Assembly: GCA_949358305.1 (NCBI GenBank) | Contig: OX442314.1 | Span: 50,538,581 to 50,602,580 of the forward strand | Source: Strigamia acuminata | Taxonomy: Eukaryota; Arthropoda; Chilopoda; Geophilomorpha; Linotaeniidae | DNA length: 64,000 nucleotides | Reading direction: 5' to 3' | Shown here: positions 29,728 through 40,305 of the stretch, piece after piece | Position numbering within the stretch: the first letter of the stretch is position 1 | Layout of the letters: each line of letters begins with the position of its first letter | Program-made: the position numbers and the translations under genes | Notes under the pieces: generated by a model | Database searches by the model: none | Told to the model about the DNA's origin: nothing | What the model saw: only the letters and a program-made list of their open reading frames with translations

Positions 29728-32233
29728 TTATTTTTTGACTCGCGGAACGCGGGGTCGCAAATTGTACTTTGACTTTCGCGAAGAACAATCCAGTTTGTTT
29801 AGATTGTCATCTGAGTCGTCTTGAGTGTCAGATGAGTTTTCTTTACTTTTTGTTGAAGTTTCATCTTCTAAAAATATTTCCTTTTCTAGATTTTCATCGA
29901 GAGAAACATTTTCAAGTCGCTTATTTATTTTATCGACTTCGTCATTTTTTGGTTTCGATTTTTCATTCGATTCCGATTCCGTAGGAATTTTGGATAATTC
30001 TGCATCATCCAAGGTATTCACAATATTTTTTGTTTTTTGGCCCACTTCTTCCCCTTCCAACCAAATTTCTTGGTTGAACTTGGGAAAATACGGCTGTAAT
30101 TCGGTGCCGTGGACGGCGGGATAATTTTTATTATCGGCCAGTCGACGAAGTTGAAAGGCGCCACCTTGCAATCTTTTTACAATTACGTATGGCCCAGTCC
30201 TCTTCGGAGAAATACCGGCAGAAATTCCTTTTGCGGCATTTGAGAGAATATGTGACTCTCTCCAGACTAAATCATTTTGTCTGAAATTATCGAATTTTTT
30301 GTCTGATTTTTCAGCATCGATTCGACGGCTTAAATCAAGAACATGCGACATCATGTGCTGATATGTCTCTGCGATAATTGCTTCTAACTTTTGCACGTAC
30401 AAGTGCGGATTTTTTGGGTTTAATAACCAAAATTCCTTCTAGAATTCTTGGATCCCACGGAATCCTTAATTCTCGAAAGAAATTTAAGAAAGCAGGAGAA
30501 TAATCTCTGCCTCTTGTTACAGTTGTTCTTAAACTGAATGCAAATTCGCGTAGATATTCGTCCCATTGGTCGTGAATATCTAAATAAATTGAAACCATGT
30601 ATTTAATATCCCTATTTGTTCTTTCGACAGGATTAGCTTGTGGGTGGTATATTGATGTCGTTTTTGGTGACATCCCGAATTTTTTGCAAAATTCTTTATA
30701 GACCAATGATCGAAATTGTGGTCCATTATCACTTATAATTTGTCTCGGAAAACCAAAAGTTATTGATAAGTGATATATGCAATTAGCAACTTTAATTGCT
30801 GTTGGGTTGCACATTGGAAATAATTCCGGCCAATGTGTAGCTATATCGAGCACTACACAAATATGCGTGTTATTCTTTCTAGTCCGTGGCTTTGGACCAG
30901 ACAAGTCAACGCTGAGGCAGTCAAAAGGTCCGTAAAGTCCCATTTGAGCAGCCTCCATTTCTGTCTTCGATCTTGGCTTGCAAGCCTGGCATCCTTGGCA
31001 ATGTTGGATAAAGCGAGTTATGTCGCGTTTCATGCCTTTCCAGGTGTACACTCTTCGAGTTCGGTACATAGTTCGAGCTATACCTGGGTGTCCAGATAAG
31101 GGATGTCCATGCATCAACCAAATGATTTTATAAATCAATTTCTTGGGTACTACAACTTTAAGTGCTTTACCATCCTCTCCTAATTCATCTGTGGAGGTAG
31201 GATGATAATGAAGTAACATATCGTCTTCAATAAGGTAAGTACTTGCCACTCTTTTGAAATGATTTTTGTTTGGCGCATTGTACAGATACTCTGGGTATAT
31301 TTTATTCAAAATAAAATTACGAATTATTTGGCAAAATTTATCTTGTTTTTGTGCCTCAATAATGTCGTTCCTCGTTGGAGGATCGCAGTCCAATTGCTTA
31401 GCAACTTTGGCTGCAAATGCTTTGATCAAAACATTAGTTGTTGGCAACTCGAATTTTTTAGCCATCATAGCTCTTAACTCGATATCAGGGGTTCCTGAGG
31501 GATCATGAATTTTAAGACAATAATTAACAATGTTAGTGTCTTCTTCAGTAATTATGATCGATTTGGGTAATTCATTCAATTTTCCCATTTGCCAATTTCG
31601 ACAAGGAGATGGACAATACGATAATAAATCATCGTTATCTCCATCGTCTTCTGGATCGTCAGGTGCACTTACTGGTGCACGAGACAAGGCATCTGCAATT
31701 ACATTCAGAGGGCCTTTGACGTATTGGATCTCGAATGAGTACGTCATTAGCTCCATTTGCCAACGAGCTAATTTGCCAGACGGGTCTGCTAATGACATCA
31801 GCCATTTCAAGGCTTGGTGGTCAGTTTGTACAGTAAACGTAGTGTACTCTAAATATGGGCGAAATTTGCGCAATCCCCATACTACTGCTAGACATTCCAA
31901 TTCTGTCACAGTATAATTCTTTTCAGCGGGCTGCAAGCTTCTGCTTGCATACACGCATGGCATTTCTACTTCTATGCCATCCACAATCTTCTTTTGTGTG
32001 AGGGCTGCGCCCAAACCTTGCCTGCTGGCATCAGTGTGAACGATGAATGGCGAATATAAATCGGGCATTTTCATTGTTTCAGCATTCGTGAGCAAGTCTT
32101 TGATTGCGTCGAATGCTGCTTGATGGTGCAATTCCCATTCGAAATCTGCATCCTTTTTCAAGAGTGGCTGTAGCGGTTCTGCCACTGTGGCGATGGAAAA
32201 AGTTTACCATGCCTAGAAATCGCTGTAGCTCCT
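29728..32233 (-). pseudogene. pol: Element 2 Pol, 3' part: RNase H and integrase
   Basis: It continues the pol frame after the TTAA insertion. RNase H shows HTDASRQGLG, TELECLAVVW, QTDHQAL and ADALSR. Integrase shows HGHPLSGHPG with CQGCQAC, then LSVDLSGP, SDNGPQF and NPVERTNRD, and a GPYVI module with an acidic tail. Catalytic residues are intact, but the frame is broken twice: near 32190-32215, with loss of a few codons just after the NFFHR block, and near 30415 at an A-run in the proline/lysine-rich spot after IPWDPRIL. These breaks make it a pseudogene. Confidence 0.85.
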
Positions 32234-32539
32234 TTAACCTTCGGAAGCGGATGCATCCGCAAAATCCGCATATTGGGGGTGACTATTCCTCGGATTCCGG
32301 CCGGGCCAAACTCGTCCGGAAAATGTCCGGGGGAATGCTGAGAATGCCGATAGACGGTTTTCGCCGTGTTTATTATCCGTACGAGATTTGGTATTTTCGC
32401 AGGGTTGCCGTCGCGCCAGATTCATCGGGGTAAAGCGAATTCATCAACGAACTCACCGATGAATGTTGTTAAAAATCTGTGCAAGTGTTGTCAAATATTG
32501 CCATGATTCGATGCAAATTTGTCAGATAATTAGGAAATT

Positions 32540-33340
32540 TTTTTGAAACTAGTGCAACCCGCCAGTAAATCGAGCGCCCACACGCGCCCACATGCGTAAA
32601 CAGTGCGCTCGCCCCTCCGCCCCGTCGGCGGGAGCCCCGGCCGTCCCCCCTCTCTTTCTCTTCCGCCCGGGAATTGCGCTTCCGCCCGTCACCGAATTTT
32701 GTCAATATCTGACAAATTTCTACAGAATTGCAGCAACATTATACGAGATATTTCTGCCCTTTTAGACGGGCTTGTGTAAAACATTGCTTAAAATCTGTGG
32801 AAATTTATTAAATGTCGTTAAAAATCGTTGCAAGTTTTGTCAGATTTTGGAGAATTTTTTTAAAACTCGTCCAAAGCGCCAGTAAATCACGCGCCCACTT
32901 GCGTGGACAGTGCGCCCCGCGTGGACACTGTCAGGTCGGGCACACGCGTGGACTCTCGGGGCACACAGTTTGATGCGTGCAAAACTTGCACCGACGTTTG
33001 ACAATTTGTGATAAATTTCCAAGTAATTTCAGCAATAGTTTACGAGACATTTCTGCCCGATTGGACACATTTCCACAGTGTTTTTGTAAAACATTGCTAA
33101 AATTCTGTGGAAATCTATCAAATGTTGCCACAATTCGGTGCAAGTTTTGCGAAATTTGCTCGCATCAAACTGTGCCCGAAAATGCCCGACTTGACAGTGT
33201 CCACGCGGGTTGGACGCGCCCAGCACTGTCCACGCATGTGGGCGCGTGTGGGCGCTCGATTTACCGGCGCGTTGGACTAGTTTTAAAAAATTTTTCCCAA
33301 TTTCTGACAAAATTCGCACCGAATTTTTGCAATTTTTGAT
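32540..33340. repeat. Left inverted-repeat arm in the insert
   Basis: It is built of ~250-320-base units with GTGGAAATTT...GTCAGATTTTGGAGAATTTTTTTAAAACTCGTCC followed by a GCGCCCAC...GTGGACAGTG GC-rich part. The stretch 32760-33065 is close to the reverse complement of 35785-36060. The GC-rich block CGCCCCTCCGCCCCGTCGGC at about 32607 recurs directly at about 35607 and inverted at about 35695-35730. All ORFs here are repeat artefacts. Confidence 0.8.
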
Positions 33341-33439
33341 AAATTAACACAGAATTTCAGCAATGTTTTACACAAGTTCGTCCAATCGGGCAGAAACGTC
33401 TCGTAGAATGTTGCTGAAATTCCGTGGAAATTTGTCAAA

Positions 33440-33655
33440 AATTGACAAAAGTTGGTGACCGACCCGCGACGCGTTGCGGCGCGGCCGGGGGGTGGCCCTC
33501 TCCCCTCCCCCCCGTCCCCAAAAACCACGCCTCGAGGAACTCCGAGGTTCGGTTTCCGACCGGGTCGCCTCTTGATCCGACCCGGGGCGCGTCACGGCGC
33601 GGTCGGAGGACGGCCCTCGTCCCCAAAAACCACACTCCGGGTCACGTGGTCTCGC
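33440..33655. repeat. GGTTCGGTTTCCGACCGGGTCG repeat, left copies
   Basis: One to two units of a ~140-150-base GC-rich repeat containing CCCCAAAAACCACGCCTCGAGG and TTCGGTTTCCGACCGGGTCG. The same family forms a five-unit array at 37740-38410. Confidence 0.8.
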
Positions 33656-35545
33656 ACTCGACTCTTTCAGTTTTCCCGTTTTCGGCCCGTCACGACCAAC
33701 GGGCCGTGACGGGTCGAAAACGGGCCGTCACGGGCCGAAAACGGGCCGTCACGGGCCGAAAACGGGCCGAATGCGGGCCGTGACGGGCCGAATGCGGGCC
33801 GTGACGGGCCGAATGCGGGCCGTGACGGGTCAAAAACGGGCCGTAGCGGGTCAAAAACGGGCCGTAGCAGGTCGAAAACGGGCCGTTAACGGCCCGTACG
33901 CGGCCCGTACAACCTCATGCGGGCCGTTAAGGGGCCGTTAACGGCCCGTTAACGGCCCGTTAACGGTGTAAAATTGAAAACAGGATTCGAGATTAATGTT
34001 TATGAATGTTGTATGCGTTTTCATGTACGTGTTGTCGGTTGTTGATTTTTAGATTTATGCCGTTAACGGCCCGCATGAGGTCGTACGGGCCGCGTACGGG
34101 CCGTTAACGGCCCGTTTTCGACCCGCCACGGCCCGTTTTTGACCCAAAGTCCGGGAACAAAGACCGAATACAGGCCGTTACGGGTCAAAAACGGGCCGTA
34201 ACGGGTCGAATACGGGCCGTTTTCGACTTGCTACGGTCCGTATTCGACCCGCTACGGCCCGTTTTTGACCCAAGGTCCGGGAACGAAGACCGAATACGGG
34301 CTGTTACGGGTCAAAAACGGGCCGAATACGGGCCGAATACGGGCCGTTTTCGACTTGCTACGGCCCGTTTTCGACCCGCCACCGCCCGTTTTTGACCCAA
34401 AGTCCGGGAACAAAGACCGAATACGGGCCGTTACGGGTCAAAAACGGGCCGTAACGGGTCGAATACGGGTCGAATACGGGCCGTTTTCGACTTGCTACGG
34501 CCCGTTTTCGACCCGCCACGGCCCGTTTTTGACCCAAAGTCCGGGAACAAAGACCGAATACGGGCCGTTACGGGTCAAAAACGGGCCGTAACGGGTCGAA
34601 TACGGGCCGTTTTTGACTTGCTACGGTCCGTATTCGACCCGCTACGGCCCGTTTTTGACCCAAGGTCCGGGAACGAAGACCGAATACGGGCCGTTACGGG
34701 TCAAAAACGGGCCGAATACGGGCCGAATACGGGCCGTTTTCGACTTGCTACGGCCCGTTTTCGACCCGCCACCGCCCGTTTTTGACCCAAAGTCCGGGAA
34801 CAAAGACCGAATACGGGCCGTTACGGGTCAAAAACGGGCCGTAACGGGTCGAATACGGGTCGAATACGGGCCGTTTTCGACTTGCTACGGCCCGTTTTCG
34901 ACCCGCCACGGCCCGTTTTTGACCCAAAGTCCGGGAACAAAGACCGAATACGGGCCGTTACGGGTCAAAAACGGGCCGTAACGGGTCGAATACGGGCCGT
35001 TTTTGACTTGCTACGGTCCGTATTCGACCCGCTACGGCCCGTTTTTGACCCAAGGTCCGGGAACGAAGACCGAATACGGGCCGTTACGGGTCAAAAACGG
35101 GCCGAATACGGGCCGAATACGGGCCGTTTTCGACTTGCTACGGCCCGTTTTCGACCCGCCACGGCCCGTTTTTGACCCAAAGTCCGGGAACAAAGACCGA
35201 ATACGGGCCGTTACGGGTCAAAAACGGGCCGTAACGGGTCGAATACGGGCCGTTTTCGACTTGCTACGGCCCGTTTTCGACCCGCCACGGCCCGTTTTTG
35301 ACCCAAAGTCCGGGAACAAAGACCGAATACGGGCCGTTACGGGTCAAAAACGGGCCGTAACGGGTCGAATACGGGCCGTTTTCGACTTGCTACGGTCCGT
35401 ATTCGACCCGCTACGGCCCGTTTTTGACCCAAAGTCCGGGAACGAAGACCGAATACGGGCCGTTACGGGTCAAAAACGGGCCGTAACGGGCCGAATACGG
35501 GCCGTTTTCGACTTGCTACGGTCCGTATTCGACCCGTTACGGGAT
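33656..35545. repeat. CGGGCCGT satellite with 390-bp higher-order repeats
   Basis: The basic word is CGGGCCGT-ACGGGTC in varied forms. From about 34149 the block reads as eleven monomers marked by GTCCGGGAAC, spaced 126, 127, 137, 126, 127, 137, 126, 127, 126 and 126 bases. The 126+127+137 trio repeats as a 390-bp unit (34275-34664 and 34665-35054), with copies almost identical. Bases 33880-34100 form a palindrome: CCGTTAACGGCCCGTACGCGGCCC on one side is inverted on the other around about 33990. Long plus-strand ORFs (up to 186 aa) are only this repeat translated. Confidence 0.9.
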
Positions 35546-36335
35546 CGTCGCACGCGCCGGTAAATCGAGCGCCCACACGCGCCCACATGCGTGAACAGTG
35601 CGCTCGCCCCTCCGCCCCGTCGGCGGGAGCCCCGGCCGTCCCGGGCGGAGGGGCGAGCATTGGCGGCCGAGAGAGAGAGAGAGAGGACGGCCGGGGCTCC
35701 CGCCGACGGTCGTAGGGGCGAGCCTTGGCGGGTTGGACGTGCGCATTGTCCACGCACGTGGGCGCGTGATTTACTGGCGCTTTGGACGAGTTTTAAAAAA
35801 ATTCTCCAAAATCTGACAAAACTTGCAACGATTTTTAACGACATTTAATAGATTTCCACAGATTTTAAGCAATGTTTTACAGAAGCTCGTCCAATCGGGC
35901 AGAAATGTCTCGCAAAATATTGCGGAAATTACTTGGAAATTTATCACAAATTGTCATAAGTCGGTGCAAGTTTTGCACGCATCAAACTGTGTGCCCCGAG
36001 AGTCCACGCGTGTGCCCGACCTGACAGTGTCCACGCGGGGCGCACTGTCCACGCACGTGGGCGCGTGATTTACTGGCGCTTTGGACGAGTTTTAAAAAAA
36101 TTCTCCAAAATCTGACAAAACTTGCAACGATTTTTAACGACATTTAATTGATTTCCACAGATTTTCAGCAATGTTTTACAGAAGCCCGTCCAATCGGGCA
36201 GAAATGTCTCGCAAAATATTGCTGAAATCCCATCGAAATTTATCAAAAATCGTTGCCAGTTTTGTCAGATTTTGGAGAATTCTTTTAAAACTCGTCCAAC
36301 GCGCCAGTAAATCACGCGCCCACGTGCGTGGACGA
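35546..36335. repeat. Right inverted-repeat arm in the insert
   Basis: It contains two units of the GACGAGTTTTAAAAAAATTCTCC...CCACAGATTTT family (from about 35787 and 36083) with GTGCCCGACCTGACAGTGTCC between. The unit at 35893-36055 is nearly identical to the reverse complement of about 32900-33062. No genes. Confidence 0.8.
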
Positions 36336-36349
36336 TGCGCACGTCCAAC

Positions 36350-36538
36350 GCTCATCGACGTCCAACTCCTTGTCTACAAAAAAGGTCGGGATTTCGGGCA
36401 TATCCTTTGCCACGACCGCGTCTTGGTTCTCGCCTTCGGTGGTCATTTCCAAGGCGGGAATCAGCCCGGATTTCGACGGGGTGCTGTCGGTCAGAAAGGG
36501 AACGGTCGGTGTTGTTGGGGAGATGTTGGAGCAGTACT
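36350..36538 (-). pseudogene. Possible captured exon inside the insert
   Basis: On the minus strand a TGACGTTTAG acceptor-like sequence is followed by about 60 codons with balanced composition, unlike the satellites around it. It starts YCSNISPTTPT, includes SGLIPALEMTTEGENQ, and ends near FFVDKELDVDER where the satellite arm begins. I do not recognise the protein. It could be an exon of a host gene captured by the transposon and cut by the repeat. Confidence 0.4.
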
Positions 36539-36540
36539 AA

Positions 36541-37735
36541 ACGTCATGTTTTGTTCACGTGAAAATGAAATGTGCGTTTAAAAAGCCTATCGTGCTGCCG
36601 GGACGTTTATTAATTTTCCCAGTTTGACATAAGCGAGCGCGCACATGGCGACGGCAATGTTTTTTGTCACCTTTGAATTCTTTTTTGGTTTCAACTATGT
36701 AAGTTACCTTGTTTTATTAAAATAACTGTTAGTTTTGTATATTTGCTAGTTGGTTCATGTTTGGTGCGTTAGATATAAACACCAAACCACCGTATTTATG
36801 TTTTCTGAGACGTACGACGCGAGTCGCGCTCGTACGCCGACTTCGACACATCGGTGAACCGCCGGCGTGCACCATTTTTCTCGTGCTCACTCAGACGTGC
36901 GCATTACACGCGATATTGCGCACGAACGCGCACACCGCCGCCGCGACACACATCACACACCCGTTTAAACGAGTCTCGGCGCCTATTTGACCTCGGTGTT
37001 TACTTTTTAAAATTGTGGTGTGTTTTCAAAGTTCTTAATTTGTTCAAAAACAAACAAAATGGATATCTGTTGATTTTTAAATGATTTTGTCGATTTAGTT
37101 TTTTGCTGGTTTTTAATCGATTTGTCTGTATTTTTAATCAATTCGAATGATTGACACCATTCTGTGCTTTACTCGTATTCAAGATGGCGTGGCAAACTCA
37201 AGGTCGAATTCCGCTAAATTCATTTATTGCGACTGTTTGCGCTCCATACGTGCGAAAAGGATTATGGGAATAATCCTCAATGCAGGCCATTTTGGTGTTA
37301 AATGAGCGAGGAAGGCAGGACATAAGGAAAATTGGTGAAATGTAAAAAAAAATGCTAAACAATCAAAATTTAAATAAAGATCAATATTTCTGGCTCGAAA
37401 TGCATATATCGGCAATTTCGGGATATTTTCGGGATGAAATTGACTCGTTCGGAACACAGGGGAGGGACTCCCACATTCCCCATGGGTCGGCGCGTGTGTT
37501 CACGAAATACCAAATCCAGGTTTTCATACAACCCCATGTTATTTTCGGGTCAAGAGTTTTTTTATGCGCTGCCGCGCGCAATCCCCGGGTTGATGAGTTT
37601 CGCGGAATCCGACGAGCGAGTGCGATCGTGTCATACCGCTTCTTCTCGTGGCAAAGTAGACACCTTAATTAAACTGGCTGTTGGCTTTTTTTTTAAACAA
37701 AGTACGAGTCTTTAAGTTGAATGGTTGTTGAGATA
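36541..37735. other. Unique-looking non-coding part of insert
   Basis: About 1.2 kb without tandem structure. It has a CpG-containing stretch around 36780-36990, a CAAGATGGCG word at 37180-37189, and AT-rich flanks. It could be a captured promoter region, but no transcript feature is seen. ORFs of up to 106 aa have no recognisable motifs. Confidence 0.4.
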
Positions 37736-38410
37736 CACGTAGTAATGTGGACTCGCGATGCGTTGCAACGTGGTCGGAGAACGGCCCACTTCCCTCCCCC
37801 CGACCAGGTTGTCTTTCTCTCTCTTGTCCGACCCACGGCGCGTCGCGGCGCGGCCGGAGGACGTCTCTTTCCCCTCCCCCGGTCCCAAAAACTACACCTT
37901 GAGGAACCCCGAGGTTCGGTTTCCGACCGGGCCGTTTCTTGGTTCGACCCTTGGCGCGTCGCGGCGCGGTTGGAGAACGGCTATTTCCCCTCCCCCCGGT
38001 CCCAAAAACCACACCTCGAAGAACTCCAAGGTTCGGTTTTCGACTGGGGCGCCTCTCGCCCGACCCACGACGCGCCGCGACGCGATCGGAAAACGACCCT
38101 CCCCCGTCCCCAAAAACCACGCCTCGGTGAACCCCGAAGTTCGGTTTCCGACCGGGTCGTTTTCCTTTTCTTTTTTTTTTCTCTTCCTTTGCCCGACCGA
38201 CCCACGACGCGCCACGACGCGATCGGAAAACGACCCTCCCCCGTCCCCAAAAACCACGCCTCGGTGAACCCCGAAGTTCGGTTTCCGACCGGGTCGTTTT
38301 CCTTTTCTTTTTTTTTTCTCTTCCTTTGCCCGACCGACCCACGACGCGATCGGAAAACAACCCTCCCCCACCCCCAAAACCACGTTTTAGCGAAGCCCTC
38401 TGACCGGTCG
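37736..38410. repeat. ~140-150-bp GC-rich tandem repeat array
   Basis: About five units carry ACGCGTCGCGGCGCGGTCGG, a CCTCCCCC run, CCAAAAACCACACCTCG and TTCGGTTTCCGACCGGG. Units at about 38072-38215 and 38216-38342 are nearly identical, including a T-rich run (TTCCTTTTCTTTTTTTTTTC). The long ORFs on both strands are artefacts of the repeat. Confidence 0.85.
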
Positions 38411-38598
38411 TAGAACCCACCGAACCCTGAAGGACAACGAACAAAATGCGCTCGATCGCACGAATTACTCGGCCAGGACGGAATCCGCAAAATCCGTAAC
38501 GCGGTTGCGATCAACAAAACAACGTATAGACCGTCGTAATGTTAAAAGTTGGGACCCTTTCGCCCCCGACAAAACCCGCACACAAAGTCCAAGGTTAA

Positions 38599-40305
38599 AT
38601 TCGTAGGAGCTGGAAATTCAGTGATGGCGGCGACCTTTTTAGGGTCGACGCTGAGTCCATTGACTCCTACTTTGTATCCCAGGAAAATTAATTCCTTTCT
38701 ACACAAGTGAGTTTTTCCAGGGTGAGCATGCAAATTTGCTTCTTGCAGCTTGGCAAAAACTATATCCAAATGTCTGACGTGTTCTTCGAACGATTTGGAC
38801 ACGACGATTATATCGTCCAGGTAAGCCCAGGCGAACTTACGGTAAGCGTCACCTAAAACCTTTTCCATCAACTCCTGAAAAGTAGTAGGCGCGTTAACGA
38901 GTTCGAAAGGCATTACGTTAAACATAAGCCTCCCTTCTGGACTCCAGAAAGCGGTTTTCACTTTGTCTTCTTCGCGAAGCTCTATCTGCCAATATCCTTT
39001 GGTCAGATCTATTGTACTAACCCATTCAAACTCTCCAATTTCTCGCAATATCTCTTTGATAGTTGGCATTTGAGGTGGATTGTACTTTGTATGTGTATTG
39101 ATCGGTCGAAAATCGATACACAGACGCGGATCATTGCCTGGTCGCATGACTAAGACAGGTCGCATCCCGTAATCGCCTTCAGCTTTGACGACTACGCCTT
39201 TGTCAATCATATCCTGACAAAGCTGGCGTATAATTTCCCTTTTTTGAGGGTTTATGCTCTTAAAGGGGACGCGGATGGGTTTGTCCGTGTCTAACTCAAT
39301 TTTGTGTTGAACTAAATGAGTTTTGCCTGGTTCTTTAGAAATGATCTTTTTGTGTTTGATCAACATTTTTTCTAATAATTTAGATTGCTCCAAATTTAAG
39401 TTAGCTTCTTCCACCAACTTCTGGATGAAATTTTCTTCATCAATCTTGGTTTGAGTTACGCTTGCAGCATAAGCTTTTGCGAAAGTCACAAATGAGGAAT
39501 CAGGTTCCTCTAATTTTTCAATGTAGCGTTCTAACAGCGCTTGTGGAATGTAGGGTAAATCTGCATCCACAGGTTGCACAAAATTCCACGACATCGTCTG
39601 TGGATTAGGTTGGATTCCTAATTTATTCATGAAATCGCAACCCAATAGTACCATTGGATACTTGTTTGGTATGACGATGAACGGATGACGTAACGTGCCA
39701 TGAGTCCACCGAAATGAAAGATGGATCGTCCCATCTGGAGTGACTTCTTCACTTGCTGTCGTAACTCGAACTCCAGGTCCGATAGGTCGCAGTTGCTTTT
39801 CAAGACCTAATTGACGAATAACGGAAGTTGCAAGGAAGCTCTTGTTTGCTCCCGAGTCTAACATTCCAGTTATAACTCTTTTTAACGTTTCTAATTTTAA
39901 CGTTGGGAGATCTTGGCTGTTGGGAATACCAGCCACTTTGCACTAAAACTTGCGCAATTTAGAAGGAATTGCGATTGGAGGTTCCAACGGCAATTCGTCT
40001 AATAACTCATTGGTTTCAAGAGTTGTAGCTGCAAATAACTTAATGCATTCCTCAATTCCAGGTGTTTCAGGAACTGAGCTTGGTCTATCGACTTCTGTTT
40101 GGAGATTGGAATCGTTTTTTGTCAGATTTCCGCTGACGATCTCTTTTTCTTGAAATTCTATATTATTTACATTTTCTGGAGGAATTACTCCATCCAGAAC
40201 AGCTTCGACATTTTCCAATATCTTCAAAACTTCATTCTCTGTTTCCGAGTTTGGGGGAGATGCAGCGTCCACTAGACCTGATGGATCTACGTCTATAAGT
40301 TTTTT
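38599..40305 (-). pseudogene. pol: Element 2 Pol, 5' part: protease and RT
   Basis: It is open from the gag slippery site (40305) through an N-terminal linker, then an in-frame TAG at 39943-39945, then protease (MLDSGANKSF) and RT (DLTKGYWQIEL, WAYLDDIIV). It continues to the TTAA insertion, after which the readable frame enters insert sequence. The conserved RT block reads MPFELVNAP instead of MPFGLVNAP, a Gly-to-Glu change next to the active region. It joins 32233 across the insertion. Element 1 carries a sense codon where the TAG lies, so the TAG is probably a null mutation. Confidence 0.85.

Larger units (their letters stand above)
32238..38594. mobile_element. TTAA-flanked 6.36-kb insertion in element 2 pol
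   Basis: Both edges abut TTAA (32234-32237 and 38595-38598). Removing the insert plus one TTAA leaves the pol reading frame continuous between conserved RT blocks, so this is a precise target-duplicating insertion. The ends are CCTTCGG... and, read inward from the right, CCTTGGA..., a short 4-5 base inverted match. TTAA duplication with C-rich short termini is the mark of piggyBac-type elements. No transposase is encoded, so it would be a non-autonomous carrier. The inside is mostly satellite and inverted repeat, with one possible captured exon. Confidence 0.75.

Noticed and set aside
34265-35563. Plus-strand ORFs of 97-186 aa
   Set aside because: They are the CGGGCCGT satellite translated; the same peptide recurs every 390 bases.
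37665-38444. Minus ORF of 259 aa and plus ORFs of up to 230 aa
   Set aside because: Both strands are open because the ~145-bp GC-rich tandem repeat lacks stops; no domain or conserved codon pattern is visible.
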